Assembly: GCF_044005705.1 (NCBI RefSeq)
Contig: NZ_JBIPKE010000015.1
Span: 310,001 to 374,000 of the forward strand
DNA from: Marinoscillum luteum
GTDB taxonomy: Bacteria > Bacteroidota > Bacteroidia > Cytophagales > Cyclobacteriaceae
Length of the DNA: 64,000 nt
Direction of reading: 5' to 3'
Shown: positions 43,722 to 53,250 of the stretch, in pieces
Layout: every line of letters starts with the position of its first letter
Position numbering within the stretch: position 1 is the first letter of the stretch
Position numbers and translations under genes: made by a program
The notes under the pieces: generated by a model
Seen by the model: the letters and a program-made list of their open reading frames with translations, nothing else
The model's database searches: none
What the model was told of the DNA's origin: nothing

Positions 43722-44138
43722 ATGAAAAACACAAGACCCATTTCAAAAAGTCGCCGCTGGACAGCACGAACCATGAGCGGAATCGCCATTTTGTTTATGC
43801 TGATGGACAGCATCATGAAATTTATTCAGCCACCTACGGTAGTCGAAACCACGGTCGCCCTTGGCTTTGCCGAGGATCAGATCTATGTGCTGGGTATTCT
43901 TGGACTCCTCTCTACCCTCCTGTACGCACTTCCCAGAACCTCCGTACTGGGAGCCGTATTGCTCACCGCCTACTGGGGTGGTGCCATGGCCACCCACCTG
44001 CGTTTGGATAACCCCTTGTTTACGCACCTCCTTTTTCCTGTCTATCTGGCCATCCTGGCCTGGGGTGGAATCTGGCTGATCAATGAGCCATTGCGGGAAC
44101 TGTTTCCATTTCATTTCCAGAAAGTCAAAAAAGACTAA
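43722..44138 (+). CDS. DoxX-family membrane protein
   Basis: A 138-residue protein with four membrane segments (TMSGIAILFMLMDSIMKFI; IYVLGILGLLSTLLYALP; SVLGAVLLTAYWGGAMATHL; HLLFPVYLAILAWGGIWLI). The last segments hold the DoxX-like motif TAYWGGAMATHLR. Such proteins are linked to thiosulfate or redox handling in the membrane; the exact role here is unknown. Confidence 0.87.
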   Translation: MKNTRPISKSRRWTARTMSGIAILFMLMDSIMKFIQPPTVVETTVALGFAEDQIYVLGILGLLSTLLYALPRTSVLGAVLLTAYWGGAMATHLRLDNPLFTHLLFPVYLAILAWGGIWLINEPLRELFPFHFQKVKKD

Positions 44139-44156
44139 TCGCTTTATTGGAGACCG

Positions 44157-44206
44157 TTTGGTAAAAAGGTTTATTTATTATTATTTTAGCAACTAAACTA
44201 TTTAGT
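44157..44206 (+). promoter_or_regulatory. promoter and MarR operator candidate
   Basis: TTTG at 44157-44160 and TATTTTAG at 44182-44189 (21-bp spacer) loosely fit the Bacteroidota promoter. Just downstream, ACTAAA-CTA-TTTAGT (44192-44206) is a perfect 6-bp-arm palindrome, the form of a MarR operator. It suggests that the MarR gene represses itself. Confidence 0.5.
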
Positions 44207-44220
44207 ATGTAAAATATAAA

Positions 44221-44688
44221 ATGCCAAACGAAACCATTATTCAGATCAGAAAGTTGAGCCAACTATATGCATACTCCTCTACCCAGATGCACGAAGCAAT
44301 AGGCCGAAAAGCCGGTCTCACGGGGACGGACCATAAGTACCTGGGTTTTCTGATCCAAAAGGGGCGAATGACAGCCGGTGAACTCACCACCCTGACTGGC
44401 ATGACGGCCGGAGCGGTCACGGGGCTGATAGACCGGTTTGAAAAGAAAAAACTGGTAAAAAGACGACTGGACAAGAACGATCGGCGGAAGGTTTTCATCG
44501 AACCCAACACCGCAAATATTGTGGCGCTTTTAGAGCCTCTTTACAAGGATTTCCAGGACAGTACGGATGAGCTCTTTGCCTCATTTTCTGACACCGAAAT
44601 CAAAACCCTTGAGGCCTATTTCCTGAAAGCTATCGAGATCATGAACGAAAAAACAAGTTCGCTGAGGTCAGGGATTACTCCCGATTAA
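44221..44688 (+). CDS. MarR-family transcriptional regulator
   Basis: A 155-residue winged-helix regulator. The DNA-binding domain is at about 47-110 (RMTAGELTTLTGMTAGAVTG; LIDRFEKKKLVKRRLDKNDR), with the wing containing DKNDRRKVFIE. MarR proteins are typically released by aromatic or oxidising drugs. It sits within a set of drug- and stress-related genes and likely controls the DHFR-like and Arr genes downstream. Confidence 0.92.
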   Translation: MPNETIIQIRKLSQLYAYSSTQMHEAIGRKAGLTGTDHKYLGFLIQKGRMTAGELTTLTGMTAGAVTGLIDRFEKKKLVKRRLDKNDRRKVFIEPNTANIVALLEPLYKDFQDSTDELFASFSDTEIKTLEAYFLKAIEIMNEKTSSLRSGITPD

Positions 44689-44767
44689 AATCATGAATCA
44701 TGAGTTCCGGGATCAATAGGATATACAGGTTTTTTAGATCAACAATTCAAAAACGAAGAAGTCAAGT

Positions 44768-45412
44768 ATGAGCAAGGTTAAAGTAACAGCATTCTCGGTT
44801 TCATTGGACGGTTTTGGAGCCGGTTCTGATCAAAGTATGGAGAACCCCCTGGGTGTGGGTGGCGAGGAACTTCATGAATGGATGTTTTCTACCAAAAGGT
44901 TTCAGCAAATGGGCGGAAGAGACGGAGGTATGGAGGGAATAGACAATGAGTTTGTTGAAAAGTCATTTGAAAACATCGGTGCATGGATTATGGGACGCAA
45001 CATGTTTGGCCCCATACGCGGCCCTTGGCCAAATGATGAATGGAAAGGCTGGTGGGGTGAGAATCCGCCATATCACGTTCCTGTGTTTGTTTTGACCCAT
45101 CATGCAAGACCACCTGTCACCATGCGGGGAGGTACTATTTTTCATTTTGTGACCGGTGGTATAGAAGTCGCACTAGAAAAAGCCCGCGAGGTGGCTCATG
45201 GAAAAGACATCCGTATTGGCGGTGGGGTATCTACCATTCGTCAATTTCTGCAAGCCGGACTGATGGATGAAATGCACCTGGCCTTATCCCCCATCTTGCT
45301 TGGATCCGGCGAACCGCTTTTCGCAGGACTGGATCTACCCCAACTGGGATTTACGGATACTCAGGTCACCTATGGAGAAAAAGCGGCACATGCCTTTCTC
45401 AAGAAAAAATGA
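44768..45412 (+). CDS. dihydrofolate reductase/RibD-C family protein 2
   Basis: A 214-residue member of the same NADPH-binding family: FSVSLDGFGAGSDQSMENPL at the start, GAWIMGRNMFGPIRGPW in the middle, and DIRIGGGVSTIRQFLQAGLM, then EMHLALSPILLGSGEPLF. It lies 79 bp after the MarR gene. Substrate unknown. Confidence 0.9.
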   Translation: MSKVKVTAFSVSLDGFGAGSDQSMENPLGVGGEELHEWMFSTKRFQQMGGRDGGMEGIDNEFVEKSFENIGAWIMGRNMFGPIRGPWPNDEWKGWWGENPPYHVPVFVLTHHARPPVTMRGGTIFHFVTGGIEVALEKAREVAHGKDIRIGGGVSTIRQFLQAGLMDEMHLALSPILLGSGEPLFAGLDLPQLGFTDTQVTYGEKAAHAFLKKK

Positions 45413-45476
45413 TGATTCAAAGGTAGCTCCTGGCTAGATAAATGATTGGATCATATAATTACCAAACAATCAGTAA

Positions 45477-46220
45477 ATGGAATTCAACCCCAACAACCAC
45501 ATTGTCAAACGCTGCCTACAGGGTATGGCCATGGAAGAGAACGACCAGCCCACAGCGGCCAACCGGCTGTTTCTTCAAGCCTGGAACGAAGCCACTAACG
45601 ACTTTGAAAAGTTTATGGCTGCTCATTATGTCGCCAGACATCAACACAAGGTCTCCGATCGGCTGAAATGGCTGGAAACGACATTGACTTATGCACTGAA
45701 GGTAAACGACGACACGGTGGCGAGTGCTTTCCCCGCATTATATACCAATATAGGTCTCTGCTACGAAGAGCTGGGCGACGCAGACAAAGCCCAGGAGCAT
45801 CATGCATTAGGGGCTTCATTTCAAGCCAAGCCCTCTGACAAAGGACCCTTTTACCACGGAACAAAAGCAGACCTGCAGGTAGGCGACTTGCTGGTAGCCG
45901 GAAACCTGTCTAACTACAAGACCGACCTCAAAATGAATCACATCTATTTCACCGCCTTAGCGAATAATGCTGGACTGGCCGCTGCCCTGGCCAACGGTGA
46001 GGGACGTGAACGTGTGTACATCGTGGAGCCCTCCGGGGTTTTCGAAAATGACCCCAATGTGACCGACAAAAAATTTCCGGGGAACCCCACCCGCTCCTAT
46101 CGCACGGAGGCACCGCTGAAGATCGTGGGTGAGGTAGCCGACTGGGACAGACAAACACCAGAGGAGATCCAAAAATGGCGTGAAAAGCTGGCCAACAACA
46201 AGGGAGAAATTATTAATTGA
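45477..46220 (+). CDS. arr: rifampin ADP-ribosyltransferase with N-terminal TPR-like domain
   Basis: A 247-residue protein. The C-terminal ~125 residues are an Arr enzyme, which transfers ADP-ribose from NAD+ onto rifampin and blocks its binding to RNA polymerase: FYHGTKADLQVGDLL (about 125-139), NHIYFTALANNAGLAAALA (about 154-172), RVYIVEPSGVFENDPNVTDK and RSYRTEAPLKIVGEV. Arr is normally ~140 residues. Here ~120 helical residues precede it (FPALYTNIGLCYEELGDADK), resembling tetratricopeptide repeats. The fusion is unusual; the TPR part may bind a partner or act as a solubility module. Confidence 0.88.
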   Translation: MEFNPNNHIVKRCLQGMAMEENDQPTAANRLFLQAWNEATNDFEKFMAAHYVARHQHKVSDRLKWLETTLTYALKVNDDTVASAFPALYTNIGLCYEELGDADKAQEHHALGASFQAKPSDKGPFYHGTKADLQVGDLLVAGNLSNYKTDLKMNHIYFTALANNAGLAAALANGEGRERVYIVEPSGVFENDPNVTDKKFPGNPTRSYRTEAPLKIVGEVADWDRQTPEEIQKWREKLANNKGEIIN

Positions 46221-46271
46221 CTAAGCAGTAACCAGGTGACCCAACCTGACATTGCGCAACCAACAACAGGA

Positions 46272-46814
46272 ATGAGAAACATACTATTAGATCTGGCAGT
46301 AACGCTTGATGGATTCATCGAAGGGCCCGAAGGTGAAATCGACTGGTGTATCATGGACGATGACATGGACTTTGAAGGGTTTCTGGCAGGTGTCGACACC
46401 ATATTTTATGGCAGGGTCAGCTACGATGCCTGGGGCAATTTTCAACCCGATACCCAGGCCAGTCCGGCAGAGCAACGGCTCTGGAGAGCGGTTCATTCAA
46501 TGCAAAAGGTGGTATTTACGAGCCAGCTCAGGCAAGATGATCGAGCCACCTTCATCAGCTCCGATCTGGTCGGAAAGGTAGCAGAAATCAAAAAGCAAGA
46601 TGGGAAAGGTATCTGGCTCTATGGGGGCGCCGGCTTGATTACCTCGTTTATTCGGCACGGTCTCATAGACCGCTATAGACTCTCTGTACACCCCGTAGTG
46701 TTGGGAAGAGGAAAACCACTATTCAAAGACCTGAAAGAACGCTTGGGCCTAAAATTGATCGAGACCAGGACCTTCCAATCAGGAGTGGTGCAGCTGATCT
46801 ACGAACCTGCTTAG
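46272..46814 (+). CDS. dihydrofolate reductase/RibD-C family protein 3
   Basis: A 180-residue member of the family: LAVTLDGFIEGPEGEIDW near the start, DTIFYGRVSYDAWG in the middle, GIWLYGGAGLITSFIRHGLI and YRLSVHPVVLGRGKPLF at the end. ATG 46272 is preferred over the longer frame from 46236. It follows arr closely and may share its transcript. Confidence 0.9.
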   Translation: MRNILLDLAVTLDGFIEGPEGEIDWCIMDDDMDFEGFLAGVDTIFYGRVSYDAWGNFQPDTQASPAEQRLWRAVHSMQKVVFTSQLRQDDRATFISSDLVGKVAEIKKQDGKGIWLYGGAGLITSFIRHGLIDRYRLSVHPVVLGRGKPLFKDLKERLGLKLIETRTFQSGVVQLIYEPA

Positions 46815-47004
46815 TAGCCCAGGCTCAAACGCCATTTTTAGTGCTGGACATCACTAAGCCATCATACAGGTATTTCCCAACTAGCAATGCACAGCCTCCT
46901 AAATCCGTCTTCTGAGGGTTTGGAGTCCTGGAGTTTTGACTTATCTTGTTGCCTCCGGGTATTGTGACCACAACGGAGCCATTACTAAAACCTAACCTCA
47001 ACCA

Positions 47005-47412
47005 ATGAACCATAAGCACAACGCTACCGAACCGCTCGTTCTCCATGCCGGTGAAGGCAGAACCCATAACTGCGGGCGTATGACCGCCGTGTTCAAAGCC
47101 GACGAGAACGAAACCGATGAAAAATACAGCATTTCGGAGTGGTGGCTGGAGCCAGACACTGACGGGCCGGGTGCCCATCTGCATGAAGAAAATGATGAGG
47201 TGTTTTATGTTCTGGAGGGAACGGTCTCCGTGTTAATCGGGCAGGAATGGGTGCAAGCCAAGAAAGGCGCATTTTTAAGAATTCCCGCAAAGACCCTTCA
47301 CGATTTCAAAAACCAGACGGAAAAGCGAGCCGGACTGCTTAATTTTTTCATTCCCGGAGGCTTTGAGCGAAACATGCCCGCTATCGTCAGCTGGTTCGAA
47401 AAAAACAAATAA
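47005..47412 (+). CDS. cupin-domain protein
   Basis: A 135-residue single cupin. Motif 1 is GAHLHEENDEVFYVLEGTV (about 52-70), with two histidine-position ligands and a glutamate; motif 2 is FLRIPAKTLHDFKN (about 91-104). It probably binds one metal ion. The substrate is unknown. It ends the + strand detoxification run. Confidence 0.9.
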   Translation: MNHKHNATEPLVLHAGEGRTHNCGRMTAVFKADENETDEKYSISEWWLEPDTDGPGAHLHEENDEVFYVLEGTVSVLIGQEWVQAKKGAFLRIPAKTLHDFKNQTEKRAGLLNFFIPGGFERNMPAIVSWFEKNK

Positions 47413-47536
47413 ACACTGGAAGGTGGTCATCCACGCTTTGTGATCGCCTTAAAAAAACCACACTGGTCGGGATACACAACTCCCCTCCTGGGTAAGTCAT
47501 GGCCATTGGGGATGATCACCTATCACTCGATATCTT

Positions 47537-47923
47537 TTACAGGAAGGCATAAATAATCGCGCACCCAAATAGCATGGAGAATGGAGCAGTCAGTCGAATG
47601 TACGCGGGCTTGAGAATGTCTGCACACCAAAGGGCGTAATGATGATGGAGCCTCCTGGGGACGAAATATAGGATGAAAGAAGTGGCGATCATAAACCAAC
47701 CCAGCAGGGTAAACACTTCAGGAAACTTTGACAACTCAGCGGATATAATGAGCCCAGCCGCCGGGATCATCCGAATGGTGATTTCGAAGTAGTTGATAAA
47801 ATTGGTGCTTCCGGCTTTTCTGAGGTACTCCCGAGCCTTGAGGGGGTTCAGCAACATCAGAAAACCGACGTAAATCAGAAAAGCAGCAAAAAGGATCACG
47901 ATGTACCTGGCCAGTTCAATCAT
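47537..47923 (-). CDS. four-helix membrane protein, unknown
   Basis: A 128-residue protein with four hydrophobic segments (ARYIVILFAAFLIYVGFLML; MIPAAGLIISAEL; VFTLLGWFMIATSFILYFV; LTAPFSMLFGCAIIYAFL). I do not recognise the family. It is convergent with the cupin gene and 27 bp downstream of the 561-aa gene on the same strand. Confidence 0.75.
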   Translation of the reverse strand: MIELARYIVILFAAFLIYVGFLMLLNPLKAREYLRKAGSTNFINYFEITIRMIPAAGLIISAELSKFPEVFTLLGWFMIATSFILYFVPRRLHHHYALWCADILKPAYIRLTAPFSMLFGCAIIYAFL

Positions 47924-47950
47924 TTTATCGGTTGTTTAAAGGGTCGATAA

Positions 47951-49636
47951 TTAAGAATTGAAAACCAAATAAGAACCCTCTCTCAATTTATCTTCAATCT
48001 CCTTTTGGTCATTGCGAGCCCAATCCTTTAGGTTGATTTGATCCTCATGTATTCTCTTCAAAATAACTTTACTCACTACTGGAGCCGCATCTTTATTGTA
48101 GGTTGTCAAATAACCTCCAGATTCAGACATTCTTTTGAAGGTAATGGCCACGGGTCTTAATGATGAAGATGCCTGAATAATTACAAATTGATTATTTTCA
48201 TATGACACCTTACCTGCATAGATATCTTCTCTGAATCCCTTAGATTTATCCTCCACCAATAGGATACCTTCTACATCTCTGTTTTTGTCTACATTGAGAT
48301 AAAATCGATGAAATGTATCTGTAATACTATCGATGTAATAAACATAATACCTTCCAAAAAATCTCTCATTTGCCTCAACCATCGACTTGTTTATATTCAA
48401 ATTTGCGTAGATCCTCTCATTGCCATTCTCTATGAATTCACGAATAATCTGGATGAGCCTCTCCACTTCCAAAGCTTGAAGCTGGCTTGAAGCAAACAAT
48501 TCCCTTATATCCTCCAAGGTGGGCCTCCCTCTTTGATCACCCGTTTTTAGTTTTATTGGCTCGTCAGACAACTTTATCATTATTTCCCTGGTGGCTACAG
48601 GATGCACGTCGGAATTTTCACGGACAATAGTGGTGGTAAGCCCTTTGATAATAGTCTTATGATCCATCAATGCCATTAAGTGCTTTCTTTTACCTGTAGA
48701 CACCAAATCGATGAAGTCTTCTCCTATAATCCCATTTTGAGTTAAAACAAAAGAAACATAATCGTGCCCGACTTTTACGGTTCCTTTATAAAGGCCCTCT
48801 CCACCTTCACGTAGCACTTCGAATTTATTTTCATTTTGGGTGACTGTCCACCTGAAAGAACTTAGATCTCCATCTGCATATACCCTCGAAAATGAAACCC
48901 AGGTACCAATTAATTTCTGAAGATTAGCAATTTCTAATCTCCGCATCAATTTGTCATTATAGTGCTTCAAACCCTCAAAATGCCTGTCGGCAAACTGGGT
49001 GAGTTTAATTCTTTTCATGTCATACAGAAGGTAATTATAGACAGCCTCCATACCCTCAGTCTCATGGATCTCCTTTTTGGTAATCACTCTACCCTCCGGC
49101 CTCACTTCCTGAACATTTGTCTTCACTTTGTGCAAAAGCCGATTTGAACACACTGTATCATTGCGCGAATCTGTACACAGATGCAAAGCATTGAAAAGGA
49201 CACTATCCCTGTTATTGGCCAAATAGGCCAAAATAAAAAGGACTTCACCCTTGGCCTTGTCGTACAAAGACAACTCCATGATATTGCCTTTCATTGTGCC
49301 TTTTCCCTGATAATTCTTTGTGTTTCCATCCGAATCAAGCGAGTAGTACTCTGCCTTATAAAAAGCATCAAAATGACTTTCCTTCACTGCTAAATGGGTC
49401 AATATCAATGGTGCCTGAACAAACTTCTTCTTTATGGGATTAATGTAGTAGCAATAAAATGTTGACTTCTGACTACCCGAAGAACCTACTTTATGGAAAT
49501 AGGTGAAAAATTGCTTGTTGATACTCCTTTGGCTCTTATTCTGCAATCTATTTACCAACAAAGTGACTACTAGTGTCCCAACTGCTGCCAGGAAGGCCGC
49601 TCTCAGCTCCCCAGCCGTAAAAATTAATTCCTCCAT
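47951..49636 (-). CDS. membrane-anchored protein with three related beta-rich domains
   Basis: A 561-residue protein, not recognised. Residues 10-29 (ELRAAFLAAVGTLVVTLLVN) are a membrane anchor. Three regions share a pattern of a short strand pair, a G-x-(V/M) strand, a long hairpin and a closing strand: about 30-165 (GKGTMKGNIMELSLYDKA), 240-360 (LYKGTVKVGHDYVSFVLTQN) and 415-545 (YAGKVSYENNQFVIIQASSS). This looks like three copies of one barrel or sandwich domain. Such repeated sensor-like domains would suit ligand binding, but that is inference. Confidence 0.7.
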   Translation of the reverse strand: MEELIFTAGELRAAFLAAVGTLVVTLLVNRLQNKSQRSINKQFFTYFHKVGSSGSQKSTFYCYYINPIKKKFVQAPLILTHLAVKESHFDAFYKAEYYSLDSDGNTKNYQGKGTMKGNIMELSLYDKAKGEVLFILAYLANNRDSVLFNALHLCTDSRNDTVCSNRLLHKVKTNVQEVRPEGRVITKKEIHETEGMEAVYNYLLYDMKRIKLTQFADRHFEGLKHYNDKLMRRLEIANLQKLIGTWVSFSRVYADGDLSSFRWTVTQNENKFEVLREGGEGLYKGTVKVGHDYVSFVLTQNGIIGEDFIDLVSTGKRKHLMALMDHKTIIKGLTTTIVRENSDVHPVATREIMIKLSDEPIKLKTGDQRGRPTLEDIRELFASSQLQALEVERLIQIIREFIENGNERIYANLNINKSMVEANERFFGRYYVYYIDSITDTFHRFYLNVDKNRDVEGILLVEDKSKGFREDIYAGKVSYENNQFVIIQASSSLRPVAITFKRMSESGGYLTTYNKDAAPVVSKVILKRIHEDQINLKDWARNDQKEIEDKLREGSYLVFNS

Positions 49637-50200
49637 TGGCTTTTCTGATTATTTCAATGGTCAAATAAGGTGCATCAGGCCTTAACCATTTATAAATAGT
49701 TTCTTTGATCCTGCTCTATGGATGATGAACAACCCATAAATGCATACACCTTGCTCACCAATGATTTGATCCTCAGCATGATAAATATCTACACGCACGA
49801 TATTTAAATATAACACAAACCGTATATATGATGCAACTACATACTTAAAATGACACCAATCATTCGCTCGAATATTAGAGGGAAGAGGGTTTTAAAGATG
49901 ATAGAAACAAGCACCTGACAACCACAATGTTAAGTATGCTCAAAACCAAGACTCACAGATTTTACATCCTGATCAAACCATTATTGGCTATAGGGAATCT
50001 CACTGCTTTGTCTCACCCTTCGACGGAGCTCAGTGTGACAAAGCATGGCACAACTCTGAGTAGATCCTCTAGCCCTCATAGTGAGCTTGATGGGACTTAT
50101 CATGACGAGCCCATTAAACCATCAGCACGAAGATTCCGGTATACTTCGTGCCTCAGAAACCGGAATGACGTTCTTTTCCCGCTCCGTCATTCCGATTCAC
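49637..50200. other. 564-bp gene-free stretch with repeat-type hairpins
   Basis: No gene. GCTTTGTCTCAC (50008-50019) and GTGACAAAGC (50035-50044) form a hairpin around CTTCGACGGAGCTCAG, a sequence type common between Bacteroidota genes. CGGAATGACG (50161-50170) and CGTCATTCCG (50185-50194) form a perfect 10-bp stem directly behind the TonB-receptor stop and may be its terminator. Confidence 0.55.
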
Positions 50201-52924
50201 CTATATATCCTCAAAATCCTCACGGGTGGTACCCGCACTGAAGTGGCGGATGTTGTAGGTAAACGTGAGCATGAAGTAGCGCTCCAGCACTGTGGACTGC
50301 TGATCCTCGATGTAAAGCTCAGTGATGTTTCTACGGGCGTTGTTGTTCTGCTGCAGGAGGTCGTAGACATTCACACTGATCTCAGCCAGATCATTCTTTA
50401 AGAACTTACGCCCCGCACTCATATTGAGCAGCATAGAGCTGTTGTCATAGCCCTCCGAGAGGCCGGTATTCAGCTGATGACGAAGGTCTGCCCGATAAAC
50501 AAACCCGCCCAAGAAGACCCACCGGTATTTTAACCGGGTCGTTTGATTGTAGTAGTTGTTGTTGAGCGAAGGCCGCAATGAATTTTTAGCCACATTGTAA
50601 CTGGATCGTGTGGATATGTTGACATCAAAGGTCTCGCTAATGTTGGTATTGAGCGACACCCCCAGGCGGTAGTTGTGGGCATCCGAAAAATTCAACACGT
50701 CGTTGACCAACCCGGGCTTTCTGGTAAAGTTCACACCCCCATTGAATCGGATATTGGACTTGATCACCTCCAGGGGATTTCCATAGCTCATATAAGACCT
50801 AAACTGATAATAACCATCCACATTGGCAGGTCGTGTGAACTGTGACCCCTGCTCCAGAATCACACCCTCAGCCACCTCCAGTGGCTCTTCAGCTATGAAG
50901 GTAGAGTTGGTGATGAGGTTTTGCGAAAAGGAAGACTCCACCGAGGCGTATAGCGACTTACCATTTTCAGGATCGCTCGACCAAAACCGGGCCCTTGCCT
51001 TATGGTTGTAGGTCTGGTTCAGGTCGGGATTTCCTGCACTGAGCTGCAGGGCATTGGAATTGTCAATCACATCCTGAAGATCCCCAATGGAAGGCTGTCT
51101 GGTGGAAGTACGATAACTCAGCTCTATGCGCTTGTCTTCGGAGAGTCGGTAATCCAGCCGTGCCGATGGCAGCAGACTGCTAAATCCCTTATTCAGGTCC
51201 GTCTGAGTGGGAAATACCTGATCGTTGGACATATCGGATCGCTGAAACTCTGTTTCTACCTGCAGTTTCAGCCCCTCGTTTTGCCACTGATACCCCACCT
51301 CAAACTTCTGGCGGAGGTATTCACTCTTGAAGGTATTGCTCAGCGCAGTATCCAGCGCATTGTAGTCACCCGATTCGTCGGCATCATAAGTGAGCTTATC
51401 CGAGTCATCAATGCGATCTCCGATTTCATACTCCAGTTCCATCATGCTGTGCTCGCCAAGTGGCTCGGTGTAAGAGGCCTGGACCTCCCACGAAATGCCT
51501 GTTCGGGAGCGAGTGGTTCGCTGATCAAGTATGCCCAGGCTATCGCTTTCGTTGAAAAACTGGTTTTCGGCATAGCGCCTGGATCGGTCCTCGTTGGTAT
51601 GCCACCCCGTGTGTAGTCGCGAGGTGAAGCTGCGTCCCTTTTTGCCAAACTTCCGGCTATAGTAGAGGTTATTGTCATAATCATAGTCCTGATAGCTGGC
51701 CGTGGCTGTATTATCCGTAGCATTCACCGGACTGGAACCAGAAGTGGTTTGGCCTAGAAAATCATTGATACTTTCCTCATTTCTGAAAGAAAGATGCGGA
51801 CGCATCAGCAACACATTGTTCTCATTGATTTTGTACTCCAGCTTCAGACCCAGCCTGTGTGCAACATTCAGGCGGTTGGTATAGCGATCTTCGGAGTAAA
51901 TCTGGCCGGAATCTGAGGCCAGGGCATAATCTCTCAGCTTGCGCTCAGTTTGTTCATTCTCCTCTCTCGAAAATTGATAGTTTCCATTCAATTCAAATTT
52001 TGAACCCAGGTGATCACTAAAGTTAATGCCCAGGTTATTGGTTTTGATCAGCCCATTGGCATTGATGTTATCCCCCATACTGCCGGGGTCTGCAGAGTAG
52101 TTGGTCGTGTTGATGTTGTTGCTCAGTCCGGTGACGGTAATCCTCCGGTCGTTATTGAAAAAGTTGACACTGGCGCCACCCTGATAGGTACCGCCAGTCC
52201 CCACACCGATGGTGGATTTACCAAACTGGCCCACCCTCCGACTGGGCTTGGTAATGATGTTGATGGCCTTTTGCTGCGCACCGTCATCAAAACCACTGAG
52301 GGCCGCCTTGTCACTCTTTTTGTCAAAAATCTGAATACTGGCCACCACATCCGCGGGCAGGTTTTGCAGAGCGGCATTCACATCCCCTCCAAAAAAAGGC
52401 TTGCCATCCACCAAAATCACCTGGATGTCCTCACCATTGGCTTGTAGCTTTCCATCCTGCGTGCTGATGCCGGGTAGTTTCTCAATCAGTTCCTGACTGG
52501 AAGCATCGGGGGCCGTCTTGTAGGCCCTGGCACTAAACTGCGTGGTGTCACCCTTCTGCATGGCTGCCACGGGCTTGCCCACCACCTCAACGGCCTCCAG
52601 CACCTTGGTATCCTCCACCAGTGCCAATGTGCCCATGTCCAGGTTTCTGGTCAGGTCTATCTTTTGGTACAGCGTCTGATAGCCAATAAAGTCCGCTTTG
52701 ATCAGGTACGTACCGGCACTTAAGCCACTGATCTTGAAATGACCCTCATAGTCGGTGATGCTCCCCTTGATGATCGAAGAGTCGCCGGGGTTTTGGACCA
52801 CCACCGTGGCACCCGGAAAAGTAGACTGATCTTCCTGGCTTTGAATGCTGCCACTGAGGGAAAATTCCTGCGCGAGGAGTGGGAAAATAATGCAATTGAC
52901 CGCAATGAAAATGAGGTATTTCAT
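50201..52924 (-). CDS. outer-membrane TonB-receptor-type protein (OMP_b-brl_3)
   Basis: A 907-residue outer-membrane protein. ATG 52924 gives a signal peptide (MKYLIFIAVNCIIFPLLAQ). A carboxypeptidase-regulatory-like domain follows (QEDQSTFPGATVVVQNPGDS), then a plug (LIEKLPGISTQDGKLQANGE; IQVILVDGKPFFGGDVNAAL) and a large barrel ending FMLTFTYNIRHFSAGTTRED. The plug and barrel are of the OMP_b-brl_3 type common in Bacteroidota. Substrate is unknown; no SusD partner is adjacent, so it is not a classic polysaccharide locus. Confidence 0.9.
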   Translation of the reverse strand: MKYLIFIAVNCIIFPLLAQEFSLSGSIQSQEDQSTFPGATVVVQNPGDSSIIKGSITDYEGHFKISGLSAGTYLIKADFIGYQTLYQKIDLTRNLDMGTLALVEDTKVLEAVEVVGKPVAAMQKGDTTQFSARAYKTAPDASSQELIEKLPGISTQDGKLQANGEDIQVILVDGKPFFGGDVNAALQNLPADVVASIQIFDKKSDKAALSGFDDGAQQKAINIITKPSRRVGQFGKSTIGVGTGGTYQGGASVNFFNNDRRITVTGLSNNINTTNYSADPGSMGDNINANGLIKTNNLGINFSDHLGSKFELNGNYQFSREENEQTERKLRDYALASDSGQIYSEDRYTNRLNVAHRLGLKLEYKINENNVLLMRPHLSFRNEESINDFLGQTTSGSSPVNATDNTATASYQDYDYDNNLYYSRKFGKKGRSFTSRLHTGWHTNEDRSRRYAENQFFNESDSLGILDQRTTRSRTGISWEVQASYTEPLGEHSMMELEYEIGDRIDDSDKLTYDADESGDYNALDTALSNTFKSEYLRQKFEVGYQWQNEGLKLQVETEFQRSDMSNDQVFPTQTDLNKGFSSLLPSARLDYRLSEDKRIELSYRTSTRQPSIGDLQDVIDNSNALQLSAGNPDLNQTYNHKARARFWSSDPENGKSLYASVESSFSQNLITNSTFIAEEPLEVAEGVILEQGSQFTRPANVDGYYQFRSYMSYGNPLEVIKSNIRFNGGVNFTRKPGLVNDVLNFSDAHNYRLGVSLNTNISETFDVNISTRSSYNVAKNSLRPSLNNNYYNQTTRLKYRWVFLGGFVYRADLRHQLNTGLSEGYDNSSMLLNMSAGRKFLKNDLAEISVNVYDLLQQNNNARRNITELYIEDQQSTVLERYFMLTFTYNIRHFSAGTTREDFEDI

Positions 52925-53250
52925 GGATTCCTTTTCATTTTTTGTGCCAGCCAATCCGCCAGCATACCTGAATACATTAAAATTTTTGGGTGGGGTGAAT
53001 AAGAGCGTTAAAACTAGGGATGGCCCTTATTGGAAAACACGAGAAGCAAGTTAAGCAACAGGTTTACACAGTGTTTATGGCTCTAAATTAACAGAAGAAT
53101 CTGAAGAAACCCTGAAGAAATGTGATAAGTACGGTTATTATTCATCTAAACATCCCATATCATCCCTGAGATTGCATGTATGGTACCGGTTCACTACTTT
53201 TAACACCTTTAGCTGAAGGACACACACTTGAGCATCACACGCCAACAAAC
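52925..53250. other. intergenic region between divergent receptor and deiminase genes
   Basis: 326 bp holding both upstream regions. I see no ORF and no clean promoter match. GAATCTGAAGAAACCCTGAAGAA near 53095 contains a short direct repeat. Confidence 0.4.

Noticed and set aside
46825..47184. 119-codon minus-strand frame
   Set aside because: It lies antisense over the start of the cupin gene, which has a clear domain.
47422..47520. GGTGGTCATCC...GGATGATCACC as a terminator
   Set aside because: The arms are ~77 bases apart and have no T-run, so a functional hairpin is doubtful.
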